12,590 nt of DNA from Clostridiales bacterium (GTDB taxonomy: Bacteria > Bacillota_A > Clostridia > Peptostreptococcales > Anaerovoracaceae). The DNA lies in NCBI GenBank assembly GCA_024697655.1, contig JAILFI010000117.1, positions 1 through 12,590 on the forward strand, read 5' to 3'. Position numbers and translations under genes: made by a program. The notes below the pieces were generated by a model. That model saw only the letters and a program-made list of their open reading frames with translations, did no database searches and was not told the DNA's origin. Position 1 is the first letter of the stretch. Each line of letters opens with the position of its first letter. Shown here piece by piece: positions 1 to 6,197 of the stretch.

Positions 1-450
1 ATTCCCTTTTGTCACACCTGTCCGGTAACGCGCCGCCATCACACAGGCGGTCATGTCCCGCGTGGAGGTCTTTCCGGTGCTGCCGGTAACACCCACGATG
101 CGGCAGCCGATCTTCGCCAGCGTGTACCTGGCCAGATCCACGAGTGCCTGCTCGGTGTTCTCCACCAGGATCACAGACAGCGCCCCGCAGTTTCCATCCG
201 CCTCGCACACAGCTTTTTCCAGACGCTCCAGCGCTTCCGGGTGAGAGATCAGGAACATCCGGCAGCCTTTTGCCGCCACATCTTCCAGAAAGTCATGCCC
301 GTCACGGTTTTCCCCGATAATGGGAAAAAACAGGTCCCCCGGCTCCGCGAGCCGGGAATCCTGCGCATAACCGGCCGCAACCGCCGCGGGATCTCCCCGC
401 AGGATCTGCCCGTTCGTTGCTGTCCGGATCTCCTGCCATGTCAGTTTCAT
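1..450 (-). CDS. murF: MurF, UDP-MurNAc-tripeptide--D-Ala-D-Ala ligase (N-terminal part, runs off the window)
   Basis: MurF uses ATP in the cytoplasm to add D-Ala-D-Ala to UDP-MurNAc-tripeptide, the last soluble step of peptidoglycan precursor synthesis. The 150 visible codons translate to MKLTWQEIRTATNGQILRGD and onward. They show the Mur N-terminal substrate domain (DSR at 31-33, PGDLFF at 37-42, DGHDF at 50-54) and the ATP P-loop GSTGKT at 123-128, followed by RDM. The P-loop followed by RDM and the later VTKGN (146-150) are typical of MurF rather than MurE. The ATG at 450-448 overlaps the TGA of the penicillin-binding protein gene (449-447) as ATGA, which indicates translational coupling and fixes the start. 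The C-terminal two-thirds lie beyond base 1. No MurE gene lies between it and the PBP gene. Confidence 0.93.
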   Translation of the reverse strand, partial: MKLTWQEIRTATNGQILRGDPAAVAAGYAQDSRLAEPGDLFFPIIGENRDGHDFLEDVAAKGCRMFLISHPEALERLEKAVCEADGNCGALSVILVENTEQALVDLARYTLAKIGCRIVGVTGSTGKTSTRDMTACVMAARYRTGVTKGN

Positions 451-2261
451 TGCTTGCTCTTCTCTCCAATGGACTCAACGGTCCTGTATTTCATCGTGTT
501 CTCGATCACTTCCATGCCGTACGGCGCAGCGACCGTGCTGCCGTAGATCTCGCCCTGCGGATCACGGACGATGAAGAGGACCGTGATCTCAGGATCTTCG
601 ATCGGCGCGACGCCCACAAAGGACGCGATGATCTTGTTGCTCTCCGCCTCGATATTGGATGTGCCGGTCTTCCCGCCGACATCCCAGCCTTTTACTCTGG
701 CCTCGCCGGCACCGCCGTCTTCGACGACGAACTGCATGATGTTGCGTACCTGTGTCGCCGTACTCTGCGAGATGGTCTGCCGGACAATGACCGGATCGAA
801 CGATTTGATCACCTCGCCGTCTGCGCTGCGGATCTCTTTGACAAGATGCGGCTGGACCAGTTTGCCGTCGTTGGCAATGGCATTGATTGCTGTGATCTGC
901 TGGATGGGTGTGACCGCGATGCCCTGTCCGTAGGCCATCGTTGCCAGCCCGACAGGACCTGCTGTCTTGATATCCTGTACCTGCGATGTCGCTTCGCCGG
1001 GATAATCGATCCCTGTCGGCTGTGTCAGTCCGAACAGCGCCAGGTACGCGTAGAAGTTCTCCGTTCCAATGCGCTGCGCCAGCTGAACGAACACCGGGTT
1101 GCAGGAGTTGCGTACCGCCTGCGTCAGCGTTTCGTCGCCGTGCGGTTCCCGCCATCTCCAGCATTTGAGTTCCGTTCCGTACACATCGATACTGCCGCTG
1201 TCGTAGAACGGTTCCTGCGGATTGGTCAGGTCTTCTTCCAGCGCCGCGCTGGTCGTCACCAGCTTCATAGTAGAACCCGGGACATAGGTGTCGTTGACGA
1301 GCGGGTTGCGCCACATCTGATTGAGGTAGTCGAGCTGATCCTCTTCGGACATGGCGTTGAACTTATCAACGTCCTTGCTGTTGCCGGGGACACGCGGGTT
1401 GTTCGGATCGAAATTGGGATAGCTGGCCATCGCCAGGATCTCTCCGGTCCTGGTGTCCATCACGATGCAGCTGGTCTGCTCCGCTTTGCGCTCCTTATAA
1501 GCTGCTTTGCAGGCCTCCTCCGCATACGTCTGCACCGCGACGTCGATCGTCAGGACCAGCGTCGCTCCGTCTTCCGCTTCATAGTATTTCGATTCCCCAT
1601 AGGAAAGCGACCGGCCGCTGGCATCCTTGTTCTGGATCCAGCGCCCCGGGACGCCTTTCAGATAACTATTATAATACAACTCCAGCCCGGACAGACCATT
1701 ATTATCATCGGTCACGCTGCCCAGTACCTGGGCGGCCATCGATTCCATCGGATAGTACCGCTTGGTCTCTTCGCTGATCGATACGCCGGAGACGTTCTCC
1801 TCCAATGTCCAGGCACGTATCGCGTCCGCAGTGTCACGTTCCTGGTACTTGGCGATCTTGATCAGCGTTTTGTCCGTATCGAGTTCGGCGCGGATCTTCT
1901 CCGGATCGATTCCCAGGATCTCCGCCAGACCGTTTACCATGGTGTCGATCTTTTCAGCGTTCTCCTGATCCCTCAGTTCCTTCGTCTCTTTGTCCGAATT
2001 CATGACGGATGCAGGGCGGATCCACACAGAGTACTTGATCGTGCTGACCGCCATCTTATTGCCGTTGCGGTCGACGATGTCGCCGCGCTTGGCTTCGACC
2101 ATCTGGTCCATCGTCTGCTGTTCCATGGCCATCCGGGTGTACTCTTCCCCCTTGACGATCTGGATGTACCCGTCCCTTGCGCACAGCGCTACCAGCGCAG
2201 CACAAAAGACCATGAAGGCGAATACCAGACGTCTTTTGTTGATGGTGGGAACTCTACCCAT
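447..2261 (-). CDS. Class B penicillin-binding protein (FtsI/SpoVD family transpeptidase)
   Basis: A 604-residue membrane-anchored D,D-transpeptidase that cross-links peptidoglycan, in the dcw position normally held by FtsI or SpoVD. Residues 1-9 are basic and cytoplasmic, and one membrane helix spans about 11-28. A dimerisation/pedestal domain begins near 55 (AKRGDIVDRNGNKMA), and the transpeptidase domain covers about 260-590. The three catalytic motifs are intact: SxxK (S330-T-M-K333), SxN (S386-C-N388) and KTGT (531-534). The protein ends soon after the transpeptidase domain and has no PASTA repeats, unlike SpoVD and several Gram-positive division PBPs. The ATG at 2261 has GGAAAGG at 2278-2272, 10 bases upstream. 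The gene follows ftsL after 113 bases that contain a terminator-like hairpin and a TATAAT box. A division role (FtsI) is more likely than a sporulation role (SpoVD) because PASTA is absent, but the sequence cannot settle this. Confidence 0.93.
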   Translation of the reverse strand: MGRVPTINKRRLVFAFMVFCAALVALCARDGYIQIVKGEEYTRMAMEQQTMDQMVEAKRGDIVDRNGNKMAVSTIKYSVWIRPASVMNSDKETKELRDQENAEKIDTMVNGLAEILGIDPEKIRAELDTDKTLIKIAKYQERDTADAIRAWTLEENVSGVSISEETKRYYPMESMAAQVLGSVTDDNNGLSGLELYYNSYLKGVPGRWIQNKDASGRSLSYGESKYYEAEDGATLVLTIDVAVQTYAEEACKAAYKERKAEQTSCIVMDTRTGEILAMASYPNFDPNNPRVPGNSKDVDKFNAMSEEDQLDYLNQMWRNPLVNDTYVPGSTMKLVTTSAALEEDLTNPQEPFYDSGSIDVYGTELKCWRWREPHGDETLTQAVRNSCNPVFVQLAQRIGTENFYAYLALFGLTQPTGIDYPGEATSQVQDIKTAGPVGLATMAYGQGIAVTPIQQITAINAIANDGKLVQPHLVKEIRSADGEVIKSFDPVIVRQTISQSTATQVRNIMQFVVEDGGAGEARVKGWDVGGKTGTSNIEAESNKIIASFVGVAPIEDPEITVLFIVRDPQGEIYGSTVAAPYGMEVIENTMKYRTVESIGEKSKQ

Positions 2262-2278
2262 TTAAATACGGCCTTTCC

Positions 2279-2336
2279 ATAAGAAAAAGCCGGACAACTG
2301 AACTGGTCCATAATGAAGTTGTCCGGCTTTTCTTAT
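2279..2336 (-). terminator. Long inverted repeat with T-tract between ftsL and the PBP gene
   Basis: Arms at 2279-2299 and 2317-2336 pair over 20 bp with one bulged base around a 17-base loop. Read on the minus strand, the GC-rich core GCCGGACAACT/AGTTGTCCGGC is followed by TTTTTCTT, the form of an intrinsic terminator for transcripts leaving ftsL. The opposite strand also gives a T-rich tail, but no plus-strand gene needs one here. If the TATAAT box at 2348-2343 is a promoter, its transcripts would begin at the foot of this hairpin, so it may instead serve as a 5' stabilising or attenuating structure. Confidence 0.75.
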
Positions 2337-2342
2337 TATGAA

Positions 2343-2372
2343 ATTATAATGTTAACAGTGTGAAATCGTCCG
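2343..2372 (-). promoter_or_regulatory. Candidate internal promoter for the PBP-murF segment
   Basis: A perfect TATAAT lies at 2348-2343 on the minus strand. A weak -35-like CGGACG (2372-2367) is 18 bases upstream, matching TTGACA only at GAC. The local sequence is AT-rich against a GC-rich background and falls just past the ftsL stop. Transcription would start near 2336. The weak -35 is the main reason for doubt. Confidence 0.5.
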
Positions 2373-2374
2373 GC

Positions 2375-2803
2375 TCAGCGGCTCGCGTTGGCTGTCGACC
2401 TGAGCATCTGCGCGACCGTGCCGTCTCCTGCCGTCTGCGACAGGACCACCAGCTGGTCAGCCCCGGGGTAAGCCATTCCGAGCTCGTCTTCCGCACGGCT
2501 CTGGATCTCCGCGATGTTATTGGCGCTCTGGATCTGGATCTCGAGCATCTCCACCTCGCCCTGCAGGGCGGCATTGCTGTCGCGGAGTTTATTGTTGTTG
2601 TAGTTGACCGATGCACCGTAGGCGGCTGCGATGATGATACCGAGCGCGAGGATGCCCGCGACAAACAGAGCCATCAGAACCCTTCCGCGGTCCCGGGCTG
2701 TCATCTCAGCCTTTTTTCTCTGCTGTCTTGTGACACGGGGCCGCACATCATAGTCGCGTCTTCTGCGATCCTGATATCCGTATGCCCTCTCTACCTGCTG
2801 CAT
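2375..2803 (-). CDS. ftsL: FtsL-like septum protein
   Basis: A 142-residue bitopic membrane protein with FtsL architecture. It has a basic cytoplasmic N-terminus (about 1-40, including QDRRRRD and RQQRKKAEMTARDRGR) and one membrane helix at about 42-63. A predicted extracytoplasmic coiled coil covers about 68-105 (NNNKLRDSNAALQGEVEMLE), followed by AEDELGMAYPGADQLV, which resembles the end of clostridial FtsL/DivIC proteins. FtsL acts with DivIB and DivIC in the divisome to recruit and activate the septal synthase. The ATG at 2803 lies 1 base past the rsmH stop (TGAGATG), with AGGAG six bases upstream inside rsmH. Sequence in this family is poorly conserved, so the call rests on architecture, the C-terminal motif and the dcw position. 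Confidence 0.85.
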   Translation of the reverse strand: MQQVERAYGYQDRRRRDYDVRPRVTRQQRKKAEMTARDRGRVLMALFVAGILALGIIIAAAYGASVNYNNNKLRDSNAALQGEVEMLEIQIQSANNIAEIQSRAEDELGMAYPGADQLVVLSQTAGDGTVAQMLRSTANASR

Positions 2804-2804
2804 C

Positions 2805-3761
2805 TCAATCTCCTGTTGCTATCTTTTCCGCCACCCGCAGCTTGGCGCTGCGTGCACGGGGGTTTGCTTCCCGTTCTTCCCCGTCCGCCTCGATGGGCTT
2901 ACGGGTGATCTTTCTGATATCCGCCTTCTTGCCGCACACACAGGGCAGACCAGGCGGACAGGTGCAGGGATCTGCACGTCTTTGAAATACGTTTTTGATG
3001 ATCCGGTCTTCCAGCGAATGGAAGGTGATCACCAGGAGCCGGCCGTCCGGCTTGAGTACATCGAGAAAGTCTTCCGCCGCCCGTTCCAGAAGCCCCAGTT
3101 CATCGTTGACTTCGATCCGGATCGCCTGGAATGTCCGCTTCGCCGGATGCGGACCTTCCCGCCTCGTCTTGGCCGGGATCGAAGCTCTGATGATATCCAC
3201 CAGCTGCCCGGATCTTGTGATGGGCGCCTCCTGCCGGGCTCTGACGACATTGGCGGCGATACGCCTTGCGTACCGTTCCTCTCCGTATTTCCGGATGATC
3301 TCCGCAAGATCCGCTTCCGTGTACTCGTTGATCACGTCGTACGCGGAGAAGCGCGCCTGCTGATCCATCCGCATATCCAGCGGTGCGTCCTGCATGTAGG
3401 AGAACCCTCTGTCGGGGTTGTCCAGCTGGAAGGAGCTGACGCCCAAATCCAGCAGCGCACCGTCTATCTGACCGATCCCCAGATCCCGGAGGATCGTCTT
3501 GATGTTCGCGTAATTGTCATGGACGAAGATCTTTCTGCACGGTGCCTCGTCTCCAAGCGCTTCCAGCCTCTGCCGCGCAGCGGCAAGCGCGTCCGTGTCG
3601 CGGTCGATCCCGATGAACACGCCGTCTTTGCCAAGCGCCCGGACAGTCGCTTCCGCATGTCCGCCGCCGCCGAGTGTTCCGTCTGCATAGATGCCGTCCG
3701 GCCGGACAGCCATGTATGCGGCGACTTCGCGGTACAGTACCGGAACGTGGCTAAATTCCAT
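2805..3761 (-). CDS. rsmH: RsmH, 16S rRNA (cytosine(1402)-N(4))-methyltransferase
   Basis: A 318-residue SAM-dependent methyltransferase that modifies C1402 in the decoding region of 16S rRNA (formerly MraW). It starts MEFSHVPVLYREV. Visible are the SAM-binding ADGTLGGGGHAEAT (about 26-39), the acidic GIDRD (51-55), DGALLDLGVSSFQLDNPDRG (100-119), the GFSYMQDAPLDMRMD stretch (119-133), ITFHSLEDR (245-253) and a Cys-rich CTCPPGLPCVCGKK near 266-279. Length matches the family (about 310). The reading frame stays open upstream to 3989, but that part lies inside mraZ. The ATG at 3761 is right because it begins the conserved HVPVL motif and has AAGGA 10 bases before it. The gene overlaps the mraZ end by 11 bases and is followed after 1 base by ftsL. 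Confidence 0.97.
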   Translation of the reverse strand: MEFSHVPVLYREVAAYMAVRPDGIYADGTLGGGGHAEATVRALGKDGVFIGIDRDTDALAAARQRLEALGDEAPCRKIFVHDNYANIKTILRDLGIGQIDGALLDLGVSSFQLDNPDRGFSYMQDAPLDMRMDQQARFSAYDVINEYTEADLAEIIRKYGEERYARRIAANVVRARQEAPITRSGQLVDIIRASIPAKTRREGPHPAKRTFQAIRIEVNDELGLLERAAEDFLDVLKPDGRLLVITFHSLEDRIIKNVFQRRADPCTCPPGLPCVCGKKADIRKITRKPIEADGEEREANPRARSAKLRVAEKIATGD

Positions 3762-4179
3762 ACTCAGCCAGTCCTTCAGCCAGCTTGGCGCCATCCATCG
3801 CGCCGGCGCCGCTGTTCTCATAGACGTCTCTGGACCAGACTTCGATCTTCTTGCCCGTTCCGATCGTCTCGAGATCCTTCTCGATCTTTGCATAGCCGCG
3901 GAGCTTTGCGGAGATCGTGATACGGCCCTGACGGTCGACCTCGCACTCTTCCGCCTTCCCGTAGAAGTCGCGGACAAAATCACGGACATCCGCCTTCATC
4001 TTGGGGAGCGTCTCGAGTTTGGCAGCCTGCGCTTCGTACTCGCTGAGCGGGTAGATGTACAGGCAGCGGTCGATGCCGATGGTGACGATGCATCTCGACC
4101 CCAGTTCCTCACGGTACTTGGAAGGGATGATCATCCTGTATTTCGCGTCCAGTGAATTGCTGTAACTGCCGATGAACAC
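3751..4179 (-). CDS. mraZ: MraZ, dcw-cluster transcriptional regulator
   Basis: A 142-residue DNA-binding protein of the AbrB/SpoVT-like double-beta fold that usually heads the dcw cluster and represses its own promoter through tandem repeats. Both DxxxR signature repeats are present: SLDAKYRMIIPSKYR (9-23) and EVDRQGRITIS (about 80-90). The start codon is GTG at 4179, giving the canonical MFIGSY N-terminus. AGGAGG at 4192-4187 is 7 bases upstream and supports it. The stop lies within rsmH (11-base overlap), so the two are probably cotranslated. The two clusters of GTGGAG-type repeats upstream (4236-4340) are the expected binding sites for this protein. Confidence 0.96.
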   Translation of the reverse strand: MFIGSYSNSLDAKYRMIIPSKYREELGSRCIVTIGIDRCLYIYPLSEYEAQAAKLETLPKMKADVRDFVRDFYGKAEECEVDRQGRITISAKLRGYAKIEKDLETIGTGKKIEVWSRDVYENSGAGAMDGAKLAEGLAEYGI

Positions 4180-4186
4180 AGGCTTC

Positions 4187-4192
4187 CCTCCT
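4187..4192 (-). promoter_or_regulatory. mraZ ribosome binding site (sets a GTG start)
   Basis: AGGAGG with a 7-base spacer to the GTG at 4179. No in-frame ATG with better spacing exists, and GTG gives the family's usual first residues. Confidence 0.85.
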
Positions 4193-4208
4193 TTCTCCCG
4201 AGTACGTA

Positions 4209-4236
4209 AAGATACTGCTTCATCCTTTTGTTACAA
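4209..4236 (-). promoter_or_regulatory. Candidate mraZ promoter
   Basis: TTGTAA at 4236-4231 and TATCTT at 4214-4209, each matching 4 of 6 consensus positions with a 16-base spacer, on the minus strand. Transcription would start near 4202 and leave a short leader holding the AGGAGG. The -35 adjoins the innermost GTGGAG repeat, so a bound repressor would block it. Both hexamers are imperfect, so another promoter between the repeat arrays remains possible. Confidence 0.4.
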
Positions 4237-4265
4237 CTCCACTTTACTCCACTTTGCTCCATTTT
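4236..4265 (-). promoter_or_regulatory. Proximal MraZ-box array (three 10-bp units)
   Basis: On the minus strand this reads as three consecutive 10-bp units, AAAATGGAGC, AAAGTGGAGT and AAAGTGGAGT. GTGGAG-type cores fall at 4262-4257, 4252-4247 and 4242-4237. Known MraZ operators are direct repeats with a period of about 10 bp (TGGGN repeats in E. coli, AAAGTG-type repeats in Mollicutes), so these are strong candidate operators for the adjacent mraZ. Confidence 0.8.
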
Positions 4266-4296
4266 TCAAATATTTATGGTTCTTTTTTGGGTTATT

Positions 4297-4340
4297 TCGC
4301 CACCAAACTCCACTTTTCTCCCGCCCTTTTCCTCCACCTT
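4297..4340 (-). promoter_or_regulatory. Distal MraZ-box array
   Basis: A second set of related cores on the minus strand: GTGGCG (4303-4298), GTGGAG (4313-4308) and CGGGAG (4323-4318) at exact 10-bp steps, plus GTGGAG (4337-4332) 14 bp further out. The 10-mer AAAGTGGAGT of the proximal array recurs exactly here (4316-4307). The arrays are 41 bp apart core to core, close to four helical turns, so they may lie on the same DNA face and allow cooperative or looping repression. Confidence 0.6.
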
Positions 4341-4355
4341 GCACCAAACCACAAC

Positions 4356-4388
4356 ATATAGTGTGTGAACATGTGTTCAGTACTATAT
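4356..4388. promoter_or_regulatory. Inverted repeat with SOS-box-like core
   Basis: The core TGAACATGTGTTCA (4366-4379) has inverted arms TGAACA/TGTTCA. It agrees at 12 of 14 positions with the Bacillus-type LexA box CGAACRNRYGTTYC, differing only at the first and last base. Outer arms ATATAGT (4356-4362) and ACTATAT (4382-4388) extend the dyad almost symmetrically. It lies about 190 bases ahead of mraZ. Being a LexA site is inference; another dimeric repressor or a chance dyad is possible. Confidence 0.4.
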
Positions 4389-4530
4389 AACGGCCGCTCA
4401 GAATCGCTAAAAACCATTGAAAACATCGGCTTTTCGACTCCTTTCCGGATGGTGGAGGCATTTCCGCTTCCGCCCCGCAAACCCCGTCTTTTGTGTCCCT
4501 AATGTGCCGCAAACCGCCCTGTGCGGACAT

Positions 4531-4560
4531 CAAAAGAGACCGGCTCCGCGTCCGGTCTCC
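4531..4560 (-). terminator. Terminator after the cyclo-ligase gene
   Basis: GAGACCGG (4536-4543) and CCGGTCTC (4552-4559) form a perfect 8-bp GC-rich stem with an 8-base loop. On the minus strand it is followed by a short TTTTG. It lies 50 bases past the cyclo-ligase stop and would insulate the mraZ promoter region. The T-tract is short, so termination may be partial. Confidence 0.6.
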
Positions 4561-4609
4561 ACCATTTTGACCATATTGGTTCACCCCTGCCGTCCCTGCG
4601 CGGGGCCGC

Positions 4610-5251
4610 TCACTCTCCTCTTTGTACAGAGGGATACCACGCCGCCTCGCTCAGCACCAGGTCCGGTCTTTTATCGTGCGGTTCTTCCGGGATCTTTTCC
4701 TGAAGCAGCGCTTCGTAGCACAGCGCCACAGAGGTCCCCTCCGACTGTTCCAGAAAGCGGTCGTAATACCCCATCCCGTGACCGAGTCTCGCCCCCTCCC
4801 GGCTGCAGGCAACGCACGGCACGATCAAAAGATCCAGCGCCTCAGGTCCGATCACCGGCAGCCCGTCCGCCGGCTCCGGGATCCCGTACGCGCCGGTTTT
4901 CGAAAGATCGCTGCGGCTTTCGATCAGCACCGCCTCCATCACGCCACGGCCGAGACAGCGGGGAACCGCGACCTTCCTGCCCGCTGCAAGCGCCGCATCG
5001 AGAAACGCCGCTGTATCCGGCTCTTCACCGACGGAAACATAGCAAAAGACCGTCTTCGCACTGCGGAACTCCTCGCTTTCGAGAAGCGCCTGCGCGATCG
5101 CCCTGCCGGCTTGTTCGCGGTATGCCGGTGTCAGCGCCGCCGCCTGTCTTTTGACAGCTGCCCGCCTGCGTTTTTTGGCGTCTTTTTTAGCCGCTTTTTC
5201 CAGGGCTTCCGCAAAGACCGCGAATTCCTCGTCACCTGTAAAATCCGTCAT
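4610..5251 (-). CDS. 5-formyltetrahydrofolate cyclo-ligase family protein
   Basis: A 213-residue cytoplasmic enzyme expected to convert 5-formyltetrahydrofolate plus ATP to 5,10-methenyltetrahydrofolate, returning storage folate to one-carbon metabolism. The family core runs from KKRRRAAVKRQ (26-36) through FCYVSVGEEPDT (69-80) and GAYGIPEP (120-127) to the ATP-binding RLGHGMGYYDRFL (155-167), all recognisable. About 24 residues precede the usual N-terminal lysine-rich helix. The sole in-frame Met is at 1, and GAGGA six bases before it supports the ATG at 5251, so the acidic then lysine-rich extension appears real. It is transcribed alone from a promoter divergent to lgt and ends in the hairpin at 4531-4560. 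Other names in use are ygfA, fthC and MTHFS. Confidence 0.9.
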   Translation of the reverse strand: MTDFTGDEEFAVFAEALEKAAKKDAKKRRRAAVKRQAAALTPAYREQAGRAIAQALLESEEFRSAKTVFCYVSVGEEPDTAAFLDAALAAGRKVAVPRCLGRGVMEAVLIESRSDLSKTGAYGIPEPADGLPVIGPEALDLLIVPCVACSREGARLGHGMGYYDRFLEQSEGTSVALCYEALLQEKIPEEPHDKRPDLVLSEAAWYPSVQRGE

Positions 5252-5295
5252 GTCAGGTCCTCTTTCCTGTTTTCTGTCCGCTGTTTTCTCTGCTC

Positions 5296-5324
5296 ATTGT
5301 AGCGTGCCGGAAGACGGTCCGCAA
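5296..5324 (-). promoter_or_regulatory. Promoter of the cyclo-ligase gene
   Basis: TTGCGG (5324-5319), a 17-base spacer and TACAAT (5301-5296, 5 of 6 to consensus) on the minus strand, about 45 bases before the ATG. It is back to back with the lgt promoter, with 15 bases between the two -35 boxes. Confidence 0.6.
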
Positions 5325-5339
5325 GCGGGCGGCGGTTCC

Positions 5340-5368
5340 TTGAATAAAACCCGCCGCAAGGGTATAAT
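5340..5368 (+). promoter_or_regulatory. Promoter of the lgt operon
   Basis: TTGAAT (5340-5345), an exact 17-base spacer and a perfect TATAAT (5363-5368). The predicted start near 5375 leaves a leader of about 54 bases before the lgt ATG. Confidence 0.8.
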
Positions 5369-5428
5369 AGCAAAATGTAGAATGAACCCGGCCGGGCCGC
5401 ACCGGCAGCGCAGTGATAAGGAGCAGAT

Positions 5429-6196
5429 ATGCCCACACCGGACCCCATTGCATTTTCCATATTCGGCATCGACATCCGCTGGTACGGGGTCCTCATCGCG
5501 TGCGCGATCGGCATCGCGGTCTTCCTCACCTGTCTGCGCGCCCCGAAGCACAGCCTGACCAGCGACAATATGCTGGATGTCCTGATCTTCGCCATTCCGG
5601 GCGGCATCATCGGCGCCAGGCTTTACTATGTGCTTTTCGAGTGGTCGTACTACGGGCAGCACCTCGATCAGATCCTCAATTTCCGGGGCGGCGGGCTGGC
5701 GATCCACGGCGGCCTGATCGGCTCTTTCCTGGTCGCCTGGCTTGTCTGCAGACACAAAAAACTCGATTTCTTCAATGCGCTGGACCTGACGGTCCCGACC
5801 ATCGCGCTCGCCCAGGCCATCGGCCGCTGGGGCAACTATTTCAATTCCGAAGCGCACGGCGGACCGACCGACCTCCCCTGGGCGATCACCGTCGACGGTG
5901 TCAAAGTACATCCCACTTTCCTTTATGAATCCATCTGGTGCCTCCTGCTGTTCTTCGTGCTGCTCGCAATCGATAACAGGAGGACCTTCCACGGACAGAC
6001 GTCGTGCTGGTACTGCATCCTGTATTCCATCGAACGCATCTTCGTCGAATCGCTCCGTACGGACTCCTTGATGATCGGACCTTTCAAGCAGGCACAGGTA
6101 CTGTCGGCATGCGTCATCCTCATCAGCATTCTTCTGATGGTGCATTTCCGTAAAACACGCCGGATCGACACCGAAGCCGGCCTGAAGGAGGACTGA
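5429..6196 (+). CDS. lgt: Lgt, phosphatidylglycerol--prolipoprotein diacylglyceryl transferase
   Basis: An integral membrane enzyme of 255 residues that moves diacylglycerol from phosphatidylglycerol onto the lipobox cysteine of prelipoproteins, the first step of lipoprotein maturation. About seven hydrophobic segments are visible. Family landmarks include GGGLAIHGGLIG (87-98, with the conserved His93), the Lgt signature GRWGNYFNSEAHGG (132-145), HPTFLYES (161-168) and the later ERIFVESLRTD (202-212). Length fits the family (about 250-290). The ATG has AAGGAG five to six bases upstream and follows a consensus promoter. The next gene begins 1 base after the TGA, so the two form an operon. Confidence 0.96.
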   Translation: MPTPDPIAFSIFGIDIRWYGVLIACAIGIAVFLTCLRAPKHSLTSDNMLDVLIFAIPGGIIGARLYYVLFEWSYYGQHLDQILNFRGGGLAIHGGLIGSFLVAWLVCRHKKLDFFNALDLTVPTIALAQAIGRWGNYFNSEAHGGPTDLPWAITVDGVKVHPTFLYESIWCLLLFFVLLAIDNRRTFHGQTSCWYCILYSIERIFVESLRTDSLMIGPFKQAQVLSACVILISILLMVHFRKTRRIDTEAGLKED

Positions 6197-6197
6197 C

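Larger units (their letters stand above)
4180..4609. other. 430-base regulatory gap between the cyclo-ligase gene and mraZ
   Basis: I support no gene here. From mraZ outward it holds: the mraZ ribosome binding site, a candidate promoter (4209-4236), a proximal GTGGAG repeat array (4236-4265), an AT-rich spacer, a distal array (4297-4340), an inverted repeat with a SOS-box-like core (4356-4388), and the cyclo-ligase terminator (4531-4560). I saw no defined structure between about 4390 and 4530. Confidence 0.8.

Noticed and set aside
417..2282. A 621-codon open frame on the plus strand across the PBP gene
   Set aside because: It lies opposite a clearly identified PBP with intact catalytic motifs. 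The translation is Arg/Asp/His-rich without any domain, typical of an antisense shadow in GC-rich DNA.
2982..3920. A 312-codon plus-strand open frame opposite rsmH and mraZ
   Set aside because: It is antisense to two well conserved genes and its product resembles no protein family.
4292..4426. A small minus-strand open frame of 44 codons starting MFSMVFSDSE, with AAAGGAG 11 bases upstream
   Set aside because: It runs through the SOS-like dyad and part of the distal MraZ array. The spacing is long and the product has no recognisable feature; chance is likelier.
5319..5346. Shared strings GCAAGCGGG and TTCCTTGA in both divergent promoter regions (also near 7770-7804)
   Set aside because: The first string also occurs inside the zinc-ribbon gene near 12176, and the second includes the -35 box itself. 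Spacing differs between the two regions, so a common operator is not supported.
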